Assembly (NCBI GenBank): GCA_964452115.1
Contig: CAYVKY010000117.1
Location: 1-7,404, forward strand
DNA: 7,404 nt
Direction of reading: 5' to 3'
Source of the DNA: CAYVKY01 sp964452115
GTDB taxonomy: Bacteria > Bacteroidota > Ignavibacteria > Tepidaquicellales > Tepidaquicellaceae
Under the pieces are notes generated by a model that saw only the letters and a program-made list of their open reading frames with translations, was not told the DNA's origin and did not search any database. The translations under genes and the position numbers were made by a program. Of the stretch, positions 1-5,973 are shown in pieces (position 1 is the first letter of the stretch; the number at the start of each line of letters is the position of its first letter).

Positions 1-37
1 ATAATTTCCCTTCAAAGAACTAACATTGCAACATACG

Positions 38-180
38 AGGGGTTTGATGTTTTTAACGGATGGATTATTTAATTTATGCATAATCCTGAAGAATAAATCA
101 TTCGTCATATTCAATGTTGAATTGATATAATAATTCTATATTAGTGTATGGAAAAAATCATCTATAAACATCAAACCCCT
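38..180. repeat. Inverted repeat arms around a 107-bp segment
   Basis: Positions 38-55 and 163-180 are reverse complements with 17 of 18 bases matching, the first 15 of them exact (aggggtttgatgttt on the left arm). The right arm runs into a complete hairpin at 175-187. The left arm retains only one half of that hairpin, so it looks like a decayed or truncated copy of the same repeat in the opposite orientation. The 107 bp between the arms have no open frame of useful length. Confidence 0.75.
103..121 (+). pseudogene. Tiny remnant copy of the acetyltransferase 3' end
   Basis: Positions 103-117 are identical over 15 nt to the minus strand of the acetyltransferase gene at 509-495, and 18 of 19 bases match if extended to 121. 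In the same reading frame as the parent, the plus strand here encodes S-S-Y-S-M-L-N followed by a TGA stop at 123-125. The parent ends T-S-Y-S-M-W-K-K-F-stop. Upstream, the frame hits a TGA at 87-89, so nothing longer survives. It may be the tail of a decayed duplicate copy. A small inverted duplication not involving a whole gene is equally possible. Confidence 0.4.
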
Positions 181-240
181 ACGGGGTAAACGGGCATAGA
201 AACTCCGGAGCTACAGACATTTCACCGCTACGCGGTGAGG
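162..240. repeat. Cluster of three short palindromic elements (REP-like)
   Basis: Three palindromes lie in a row. The first is at 175-187, stem ACCCC/GGGGT with loop TAC. The second is at 203-210, CTCCGGAG with no loop. The third is at 222-238, a 7-bp stem TCACCGC/GCGGTGA with loop TAC. Their centres are about 25 and 24 nt apart. The first and third share a preceding tag, ctataaacat at 162-171 and ctacagacat at 211-220, and the same TAC loop, while their stem sequences differ. This is the structure of a mosaic dispersed intergenic repeat. The role is unknown; an RNA hairpin or a protein binding site are both possible. Confidence 0.7.
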
Positions 241-250
241 AAAAAAATTA
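210..250 (+). repeat. Dispersed palindromic repeat, left copy
   Basis: This 41-nt element consists of a gctac tag, a hairpin with stem TCACCGC/GCGGTGA and loop TAC, and an A-rich tail. It matches the reverse complement of 7340-7380 at 39 of 41 positions, with differences at 216 and 241. It lies downstream of the last gene of the operon. Confidence 0.85.
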
Positions 251-285
251 TAAATATGTGGTAAGGAAAAAAGCGGAGTAATAAT

Positions 286-354
286 TTTGTGTGCTTTGAG
301 ATTTTTGTGCTTTTTGTGTCTGCTTATTTATGTCTGATGTTTTGCGTTTTTGCG
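286..354. repeat. T/G-rich tract with repeated TTTGYG units
   Basis: The plus strand has five TTTGTG or TTTGCG units at 286-291, 304-309, 313-318, 341-346 and 349-354. The first two continue into a shared gcttt (tttgtgtgcttt at 286-297, tttgtgcttt at 304-313). No frame is open across the tract. It resembles low-complexity intergenic repeats rather than coding sequence. No function can be assigned. Confidence 0.4.
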
Positions 355-424
355 CAGCCTCTGGAGCTTGGGAAGTTTATGAGTTTAATATTTTCGTTTT
401 TGTACAGGCTCAGATGTGAGAACG

Positions 425-455
425 AATCAAATAAAATTTTATATTTTATTTGATT
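425..455 (-). terminator. AT-rich 13-bp hairpin, possible terminator
   Basis: A perfect inverted repeat pairs 425-437 (aatcaaataaaat) with 443-455 (attttatttgatt) around a 5-nt loop. It begins 25 nt past the stop codon of the last gene of the operon. The stem is long but has only one G-C pair in each arm's outer part and no clean T-run follows it on the minus strand, so it is not a textbook intrinsic terminator. Its position is the main argument. Confidence 0.45.
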
Positions 456-480
456 TCAGGATAATTAATTTTAATTGTAT

Positions 481-1095
481 TTAAAATTTTTTCCACATTG
501 AATATGACGTCAATGTGTGGAAGGGATATGTTTTCCTTACTTCGTATCCGATTTTCTGATAAGTGGAAACATTTTTCGGATTTGTGGTATCGAGCAAAAC
601 AAACCGTACGAGCGGATTTTTCCGTGCTTCATCTTCCGCGCCGAGAAGCAATGCCGAACCGATTCCCCTGCCGCGGAATTTTTCACTGACCGACAGTTCA
701 TTCATATAATAGTGCGGTTCTTTCGGATGGTGCCTCATCGCTTCCATCGAATACTCCCCAATGAATTTCACGTTTTCATTTGCTGCCCTGCTCCGCATAT
801 TTTCTACTGCACGGTTGAGTTCGCCGCACCAGTCACCGTGCTCCAAGGGCGTATATATCAGCACTCCGGCAAGTTCATCATTTAAATATGCGCCTGTGAT
901 TTTGAGTTTCATCAGTGGCACGAGGTCAAAGACCATAAACTCGTAAATTATTTTTGTGATTCTGATTCTTTCCCGTTCATCGGGGAATGCATACAAATGA
1001 AGCGGGTCTTTTGAAAATCCCTCCGTGTAAATTTCGACTGCTTTTTTAAAGTCAGTCTGTTCAAGCGGAATAATATTAATTTTTTCTTTGCTCAT
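481..1095 (-). CDS. GNAT-family N-acetyltransferase
   Basis: This 204-residue protein is a probable cytoplasmic acetyl-CoA-dependent acetyltransferase of unknown substrate. The acetyl-CoA binding signature is visible as NELSVSEKFRGRGIGSALL at residues 132-150, with the RGRGIG pyrophosphate loop at 141-146. It is followed by the C-terminal NPKNVSTYQKIGYEV segment at 172-186, typical of the family's motif B. The amino-terminal region INIIPLEQTDF is the usual first strand. I chose the ATG at 1093-1095, which leaves a 16-nt gap to the upstream polyprenyl synthase. An in-frame TTG at 1132-1134 would add 13 residues and overlap that gene by 23 bp, but those residues lie before the fold. It is the last gene of the operon. 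The substrate cannot be read from the sequence. Confidence 0.85.
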   Translation of the reverse strand: MSKEKINIIPLEQTDFKKAVEIYTEGFSKDPLHLYAFPDERERIRITKIIYEFMVFDLVPLMKLKITGAYLNDELAGVLIYTPLEHGDWCGELNRAVENMRSRAANENVKFIGEYSMEAMRHHPKEPHYYMNELSVSEKFRGRGIGSALLLGAEDEARKNPLVRFVLLDTTNPKNVSTYQKIGYEVRKTYPFHTLTSYSMWKKF

Positions 1096-1111
1096 CCCGT
1101 CCGATGCAGAA

Positions 1112-2077
1112 TTAATTTTCTCTTTCGGATACAAAATCCAGCAGCGCTATTAATGAATCTTTAACGGGTGATTCGGGATATGGCGATATGTATGACAGAG
1201 CCAGATTGCAGTAGTGTTTGGTTTTTTCGATTGTGTATTCGAGTCCGCCGTATTCATTCACAAATTTATAAACTTCCGTGAATTTTTTTGCGGCGCTGCT
1301 TTTGATGAGTTTCATTATCTCCGAAGAGCGGCTCTTGGGCGCATTCTTCAATGAATATATCAGAGGCAGCGTAAACTTTTTTTCTTTAAGGTCATTGCCG
1401 GTGGACTTGCCGAGAATTTTTTTTCTGCCTGCATAGTCCAGATAATCATCGCGCAGCTGAAATGCAATTCCGAGATTTTCACCGAAACCCGACAGGTCTG
1501 AAATTATTTTATCATTATCGGTTGCACTCTGTGCACCAAGCGAGCAGCAGGTTCTGATAAGCGATGCAGTTTTGCATTTTATGATTTCAAAATACGTTTC
1601 TTCGGTTGCATCAAAATTCCTTGCCTTCTGAATCTGAAGGAGTTCGCCTTCGCTCATCATTTTTACCGCAGTTGAAGTTGTTTTTAAAAATCTGCATTCG
1701 TCGTTATCCAGCGACAGCAGCAGTCCGCGCGAAAGCAGATAATCGCCGATAAGCACCGACGCTTTATTTTTCCAAACTGCATTAACGGATGCAAGTCCCC
1801 TTCGCGTTTTTGCTTCGTCAACCACATCATCGTGTATGAGTGTTGCGGTGTGCAGCATCTCAACAAGGTTTGCAGCGATGTAGGTTCTCTGATTTATTTT
1901 GCCGGAAAATTTTGCACTCAGCAAAACCAGTGCGGGACGGATTTTCTTGCCTTTCTGCTTAAGTACATATTTCAGAATCAGGTCAAGCAGTGCAACCTTT
2001 GACTTCAGATTTGCAGAAAATTGCTTCTGAAATTCCAACAATTCACTTTCTATAGGCAGGAAAATTTTTTTATCCAT
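1112..2077 (-). CDS. Polyprenyl diphosphate synthase (long-chain, IspB-like)
   Basis: This 321-residue trans-prenyltransferase adds isopentenyl diphosphate units to an allylic diphosphate. The first aspartate-rich motif is HDDVVDEAKTRRG, with D83, D84 and D87. The second is LRDDYLDYAG, with D210, D211 and D214. GKSTGNDLKEKKFTLPLI at 223-240 is the conserved loop after it. The residue five places before the first motif is a small alanine (A78, in LHTATLIHDD), not a bulky aromatic. In this family that favours a long product, so the likely role is the side chain of menaquinone or a similar quinone. The exact chain length is inference. The ATG at 2075-2077 shares one base with the tatC stop codon (TAATG), which suggests translational coupling. 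No Shine-Dalgarno sequence is seen. ispB would be a fitting symbol if the product length were confirmed. Confidence 0.93.
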   Translation of the reverse strand: MDKKIFLPIESELLEFQKQFSANLKSKVALLDLILKYVLKQKGKKIRPALVLLSAKFSGKINQRTYIAANLVEMLHTATLIHDDVVDEAKTRRGLASVNAVWKNKASVLIGDYLLSRGLLLSLDNDECRFLKTTSTAVKMMSEGELLQIQKARNFDATEETYFEIIKCKTASLIRTCCSLGAQSATDNDKIISDLSGFGENLGIAFQLRDDYLDYAGRKKILGKSTGNDLKEKKFTLPLIYSLKNAPKSRSSEIMKLIKSSAAKKFTEVYKFVNEYGGLEYTIEKTKHYCNLALSYISPYPESPVKDSLIALLDFVSEREN

Positions 2078-2829
2078 TAATTTATATCTTTTACTTCAGT
2101 GTGTTTTTTCTGTGCAATTTTATTGACGAATATGCTGATTTCATATAAGAGTATCAACGGAATTCCGAGCAGCAGCTGGCTCGCAACGTCCGGTCCCGGT
2201 GTTACAACGCCTGCAATAATCAATATCACTACTATTGCGTGCCTGCGGTATTTTCTCATAAATGCAGGTTTAAGAATTCCGATTTTTCCGAGGAAAAATG
2301 AAATTACAGGCAGTTCAAAAACCAATCCGCCCGTAAACATCATCGTCAGAATAAAACTCATATACTCATCAACCGCAATCTGATTGTTGATTGATGCCGA
2401 GCCGAATTGCGCGAAAAAGTTCAGCGCCGTCGGAAGAAGCACATAATAAATAAATATTACTCCTGCAATAAAGCAGAATATCGTAGCAATAATGCTGTAG
2501 AGAGTGAACTTTCTTTCGCTTGGGCGCAGTGCCGGCTCGATGAATTTCCAGAACTGATATATGATAACCGGAAAGCTTAAAATTAACCCGCCGATGATTA
2601 TTACCTCAAAATACAGGCTGAGCTGCCCGTACGGTTTGAGATTTATAATATTCATCGGCGGATTAGTATTTTTTGCAATCTTTAAAAGAACATCCGTGAT
2701 GATGTAATCCGAAAAAATACCGACGATAATTGCGCCAATTACTGCTCCGATTATGCTTTTTATCAACCTGCTTCTGAACTCTTCCAGATGGTCGAAAAAT
2801 GACATTTCATTATCTTCGGTACTCACCAC
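2077..2829 (-). CDS. tatC: Twin-arginine translocase subunit TatC
   Basis: This is the inner-membrane receptor component of the Tat pathway, which exports folded proteins with twin-arginine signal peptides. At 250 residues it has the usual length, with six hydrophobic segments at roughly 23-45, 72-95, 110-132, 155-180, 195-209 and 215-235. Family motifs are all present: DHLEEFRSRL near the N-terminus (13-22), FIEPALRPSERK at 97-107 including E105, GGLVFELPV at 167-175 including E172, and TPGPDVASQ at 210-218 including D214, followed by LYEISI. The start is not certain. Tandem GTG codons lie at 2827-2829 and 2824-2826, and an ATG at 2803-2805 would begin the protein at MSFFDHLEEF. I prefer a GTG because an acidic stretch before MSF-HLEE is common in related proteins. 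Neither tatA nor tatB is in the window. Confidence 0.96.
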   Translation of the reverse strand: MVSTEDNEMSFFDHLEEFRSRLIKSIIGAVIGAIIVGIFSDYIITDVLLKIAKNTNPPMNIINLKPYGQLSLYFEVIIIGGLILSFPVIIYQFWKFIEPALRPSERKFTLYSIIATIFCFIAGVIFIYYVLLPTALNFFAQFGSASINNQIAVDEYMSFILTMMFTGGLVFELPVISFFLGKIGILKPAFMRKYRRHAIVVILIIAGVVTPGPDVASQLLLGIPLILLYEISIFVNKIAQKKHTEVKDIN

Positions 2830-2839
2830 ATTTCAGAAT

Positions 2840-4129
2840 TTATTTTACGTGCATTTCAAATTTTGAAGAAAGTTCAAGCACCGCTGCACTTACATCTTTT
2901 TTCACTTTTTCATCCTGCGGATTTGTAACAACTTTATTGATTAATCCTGCAATCAATTTCATTTCGTTTTCTTTCATACCGCGGGTTGTAAGCGCAGGCG
3001 TTCCGAGTCTGATTCCGCTTGTGATTAGAGGGCTCTTGTCGTCAAAAGGCACTGCATTTTTATTGCAGGTGATGCCTACATTGTCAAGTGCTTCCTGTGC
3101 GGCTTTTCCCGTGATATTCTTTGAGCGCAGGTCAACGAGCATAAGGTGATTATCCGTGCCGCCGGATATGATATTAAATCCGTAAGACATCAGTTCATCG
3201 CTTAATGCTTTTGCGTTTTTGATAATCTGTTTTGCATAAACGGTAAAGCTGTCTGAAAGCGCTTCTTTGAATGCAACTGCCTTCGATGCAATTACGTGCA
3301 TGAGCGGTCCGCCCTGCACACCGGGGATAACCATTGAATCAATGAGTTCGCTCATCATTTTCACACGGCCGGATTTCGGAGCAACTTTTCCGAAAGGATT
3401 TTGAAAATCCTTGCCGATTAAAATCATTCCGCCTCTTGGTCCGCGAAGTGTTTTATGAGTGGTGGTTGCCACAACGTGGCAGTAAGGAATCGGGTCGTCA
3501 AGAAGTTTCTTTGCGATAAGTCCTGCCGGATGTGCAATATCCGCAAAGAGGAATGCTCCTGCCTTGTCTGCTATTTCACGGAATTTTTTGTAATCAATAT
3601 TCCTCGAATATGCGCTTGCACCGACTGTAATCATTTTCGGCTTTTCTTTCATTGCCGCTTCTTCGACAATGTTATAGTCAATCATTCCGGTTTCGGGGCT
3701 GATGCCGTAACTCACAAAATTGTAAAGCATACCCGAAAAGTTTACGGGCGAACCGTGCGTAAGGTGTCCGCCGTGCGAGAGTTCCATTCCCATCACCTTG
3801 TCTCCGGGTTTAAGGAATGTGAAATACACCGCCATATTAGCCTGACTTCCGGAATGCGGCTGCACGTTTGCATATTCCGCACCGAAAAGTTCTTTTGCCC
3901 TGTCGCGTGCTAAATTTTCCGCTACATCAACGAATTCACATCCGCCGTAATATCTCTTGCCGGGATATCCTTCGGCATATTTATTTGTCATTATGCATCC
4001 AAGTGCCTCAAGCACTGCGTCAGATACGAAATTTTCCGAAGCAATGAGTTCAAGTTTATTCTTCTGTCTTTTACGCTCATTTTCTATCGCTTCGAATACA
4101 TCTTTATCTTGCTGCTGTAAAATACTCAT
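2840..4129 (-). CDS. glyA: Serine hydroxymethyltransferase
   Basis: This cytoplasmic pyridoxal-phosphate enzyme (429 residues) converts serine and tetrahydrofolate to glycine and 5,10-methylene-tetrahydrofolate, the main entry to one-carbon metabolism. Visible landmarks are YAEGYPGKRYYGGCEFVD at 51-68, VQPHSGSQANMAVY at 89-102, DIAHPAGL at 197-204 and the cofactor lysine K226 in TTTHKTLRGPRGG. R374 in SGIRLGTPALTTRG is in the segment that binds the substrate carboxylate. Between GGMIL and PGVQGGP there are about 14 more residues than in the E. coli enzyme as I recall it (region 239-268). I associate this insertion with the Bacteroidota/Chlorobi branch. The ATG at 4127-4129 follows an AT-rich 32-nt gap without a Shine-Dalgarno sequence. 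Confidence 0.98.
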   Translation of the reverse strand: MSILQQQDKDVFEAIENERKRQKNKLELIASENFVSDAVLEALGCIMTNKYAEGYPGKRYYGGCEFVDVAENLARDRAKELFGAEYANVQPHSGSQANMAVYFTFLKPGDKVMGMELSHGGHLTHGSPVNFSGMLYNFVSYGISPETGMIDYNIVEEAAMKEKPKMITVGASAYSRNIDYKKFREIADKAGAFLFADIAHPAGLIAKKLLDDPIPYCHVVATTTHKTLRGPRGGMILIGKDFQNPFGKVAPKSGRVKMMSELIDSMVIPGVQGGPLMHVIASKAVAFKEALSDSFTVYAKQIIKNAKALSDELMSYGFNIISGGTDNHLMLVDLRSKNITGKAAQEALDNVGITCNKNAVPFDDKSPLITSGIRLGTPALTTRGMKENEMKLIAGLINKVVTNPQDEKVKKDVSAAVLELSSKFEMHVK

Positions 4130-4161
4130 AGTTTATTTTGTTAATTTATTTAATAATTTAA

Positions 4162-4686
4162 TTACATTTCATTAAGCTGGTCAACTCTTTTATGATGCCT
4201 CTCGCCTGAATCAAATTCGGTTGCAATGAAAATTTCGATGTACCTTACGGCATCATCAAATGTTACAAAGTCCGAACCGATGGCAATCACGTTTGCATTA
4301 TTGTGCCTGCGCGACATTTCCGCAAGCTGCACACTGTTGACATTAACGGCGCGTGCGCCCTTTACTTTATTTGCGGCAATGCTTACGCCGATGCCGCTTC
4401 CGCAGACAGTGATTCCGAAATCCGATTCTCCGTTCACCGTCATTTCCGCGGCTTTCTTCCCGTAAACCGGATAGTCAGCCCGCTCTTCGGAATTTGTGCC
4501 GCAGTCTATTACGTTATGGCCTGCTTTAATCAGATATTCTTTTATTAATTCTTTTAATTTGAATCCTCTGTGGTCTGCGCTTATAGCTATTGTTTTCATA
4601 TTCAATTGTAAATTTTTATATCCGAACTGAGCCAGAAACTCATTTAATAATTTTTCTCTGTCGTGCTCTTTCGTTACAGGGCTCAT
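4162..4686 (-). CDS. rpiB: Ribose-5-phosphate isomerase B with N-terminal extension
   Basis: This enzyme interconverts ribose 5-phosphate and ribulose 5-phosphate in the non-oxidative pentose phosphate pathway. Family motifs are SADHRGFKLK at 36-45, DCGTNSEERADYP at 61-73, the active-site segment CGSGIGVSIAANK beginning at C95, SRRHNNANVIAIG at 125-137 and the C-terminal GERHHKRVDQL. Classical family members start at the equivalent of M30 (MKTIAISADHRG, ATG at 4597-4599). Here an in-frame ATG at 4684-4686 adds 29 mostly polar residues. It is preceded by AAGGA at 4695-4699, 8 nt from the ATG, which is the best ribosome binding site in the window. The inner ATG has no such site. I therefore favour the long form of 174 residues, while the short form of 145 residues remains possible. 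The gene starts 15 nt after the outer-membrane protein gene. Confidence 0.93.
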   Translation of the reverse strand: MSPVTKEHDREKLLNEFLAQFGYKNLQLNMKTIAISADHRGFKLKELIKEYLIKAGHNVIDCGTNSEERADYPVYGKKAAEMTVNGESDFGITVCGSGIGVSIAANKVKGARAVNVNSVQLAEMSRRHNNANVIAIGSDFVTFDDAVRYIEIFIATEFDSGERHHKRVDQLNEM

Positions 4687-4694
4687 TGGATTAT

Positions 4695-4699
4695 TCCTT
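4695..4699 (-). promoter_or_regulatory. Shine-Dalgarno sequence AAGGA before rpiB
   Basis: The minus strand reads AAGGA here, 8 nt before the ATG at 4684-4686. Most other starts in the window have only A/T-rich leaders, so this site decides in favour of the longer rpiB start. Confidence 0.55.
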
Positions 4700-4701
4700 A
4701 A

Positions 4702-5973
4702 TTATTTATCTTCATCTTTAGGCCTCACAAACCATAATTCTCCGAATGTGATTCCTGCAGAAATTCTTAACTCGTCGTCTTTAATAAGTCCGTCCGACGT
4801 TCTGCCGCGCGTCAGATATGAAACGGCAAAATCTATTGAATTGTATCTCGAAATCGGAATTCCCATTCCAAGGCTTGCTCCGAATCCGTTTACACTATTT
4901 CCGTTAATATTGTACTGTGTCTTTTCATAAAAGAATCCGCCTCTGTAATACTTATTCTCCCAGAATGTTTTATCCGAATGAGGCGGAGGCGTGACTTCAA
5001 AGCCGATACCCGCCCTTATTGAATTCTGGAGATTTGCCTGCTTTACTCCGCCGCGGTCAAAGTCGCTCCACTGCTGCATCCACACATCAGCCGATAAAAT
5101 CAGCTGTCTGCCGATTTTGCCGGACAATCCTGCACCGAATGCAAGCGGAATGTTCATATCAGCAGTCTGATAATTTGTTGTGTCATTTCCAAGACTGGTG
5201 TTGTAAATAAAGTCAGTCGAAGAAGACAATTTCAGTTTTGACTGAAACACAAATCCGAGATTGAAAAATTCCATCGGGAGTTTTGTGAACATTTTTTTCA
5301 GATCAAGAACCATCCCTGCCTTGAGGAATGAACCTTTAAGATCGTCTTCCGTACGCCTGTATGAATTAATCACATTTTCATCTTTGAAATCAAGCTGCGA
5401 AAGTTTTTTCAGATTTCCGAATGCGAAGTTGTATTCCACTCCTATGCTCAGCGGCTTAATCCCTGCGAATGACATACCGCCGTTGATTTTTGTAACGCCG
5501 CCCGTGCCTGCATAAGTTGCAGTTGCGGGAATGCCGCCGACCGATATATCCTGCATCACTTTATAATCCACCTGATACAGCGGATTGAAGCCGATTGCCA
5601 GGCTCCATCCAAGACCTCTGTCAATCGGAATGCCGAGATTGAATCCCGTAGCGTTTCCTGTTTTCGTCTTCATCGTGTTTATACCGTCGGACGATTTCAG
5701 ATAATTGTAATTTAATCCGATTGAAAACAATGTATTTGCAAGACTGCTGTTGGCAGCGGGATTCAGCGTGTTGACGGAGCCGCCGTTTAAGGCAACACCG
5801 TAAACGCCCATTGATGCAATGCGGTCATTATTGTAAAATGTATTATTACCGATGCCGAAAATTGTGTATGGCGAGCCGTATGAAAAATCATCTTGCGCAA
5901 ATGTCACACGCGGACTCAGCATTAAAGCAAATACACTTAATATGATTAATATTTTAATTAGACTTTTTTCCAT
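4702..5973 (-). CDS. Outer-membrane beta-barrel protein, role unknown
   Basis: This 423-residue exported protein has a signal peptide with hydrophobic core at about 6-20 and a likely cleavage after TFA at residue 26. The mature start has a YGSPYTIFGIGN segment, then ASMGVYGVALNGG and VNTLNPAANSSL at 68-79. This layout, with a glycine-rich opening then an N-x-x-NPA motif, resembles FadL-like and other barrel proteins widespread in Bacteroidota. The rest alternates amphipathic strands such as FNLGFVFQSKLKLSS, LILSADVWMQQW and LRISAGITFGELWF. It ends in a short charged tail, PKDEDK, after the last aromatic strand residues. The start overlaps the lipoprotein gene by 20 bp in another frame, so the pair is probably co-translated and may work together at the outer membrane. 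Substrate or partner is unknown. Confidence 0.8.
   Translation of the reverse strand: MEKSLIKILIILSVFALMLSPRVTFAQDDFSYGSPYTIFGIGNNTFYNNDRIASMGVYGVALNGGSVNTLNPAANSSLANTLFSIGLNYNYLKSSDGINTMKTKTGNATGFNLGIPIDRGLGWSLAIGFNPLYQVDYKVMQDISVGGIPATATYAGTGGVTKINGGMSFAGIKPLSIGVEYNFAFGNLKKLSQLDFKDENVINSYRRTEDDLKGSFLKAGMVLDLKKMFTKLPMEFFNLGFVFQSKLKLSSSTDFIYNTSLGNDTTNYQTADMNIPLAFGAGLSGKIGRQLILSADVWMQQWSDFDRGGVKQANLQNSIRAGIGFEVTPPPHSDKTFWENKYYRGGFFYEKTQYNINGNSVNGFGASLGMGIPISRYNSIDFAVSYLTRGRTSDGLIKDDELRISAGITFGELWFVRPKDEDK

Noticed and set aside
109..122. Small palindrome attcaa-tg-ttgaat as an operator
   Set aside because: Six-base arms in AT-rich sequence are expected by chance, no gene starts nearby, and the sequence is largely explained by the copied acetyltransferase end.
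162..240. Possible CRISPR array
   Set aside because: The three palindromes are not identical, there are no unique spacers of even length between them, and no cas gene is present.
517..885. Plus-strand open frame of 122 codons
   Set aside because: It is antisense to the acetyltransferase gene, whose conserved motifs establish the coding strand.
3455..3913. Plus-strand open frame of 152 codons
   Set aside because: It lies wholly antisense inside glyA, whose protein is certain. The translated product has an implausible composition, rich in Cys, His and Arg.
4687..4701. Possible separate promoter for rpiB
   Set aside because: The gap to the upstream gene is only 15 nt and holds just the ribosome binding site. 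Any promoter would have to lie inside the barrel gene and I see no convincing one.
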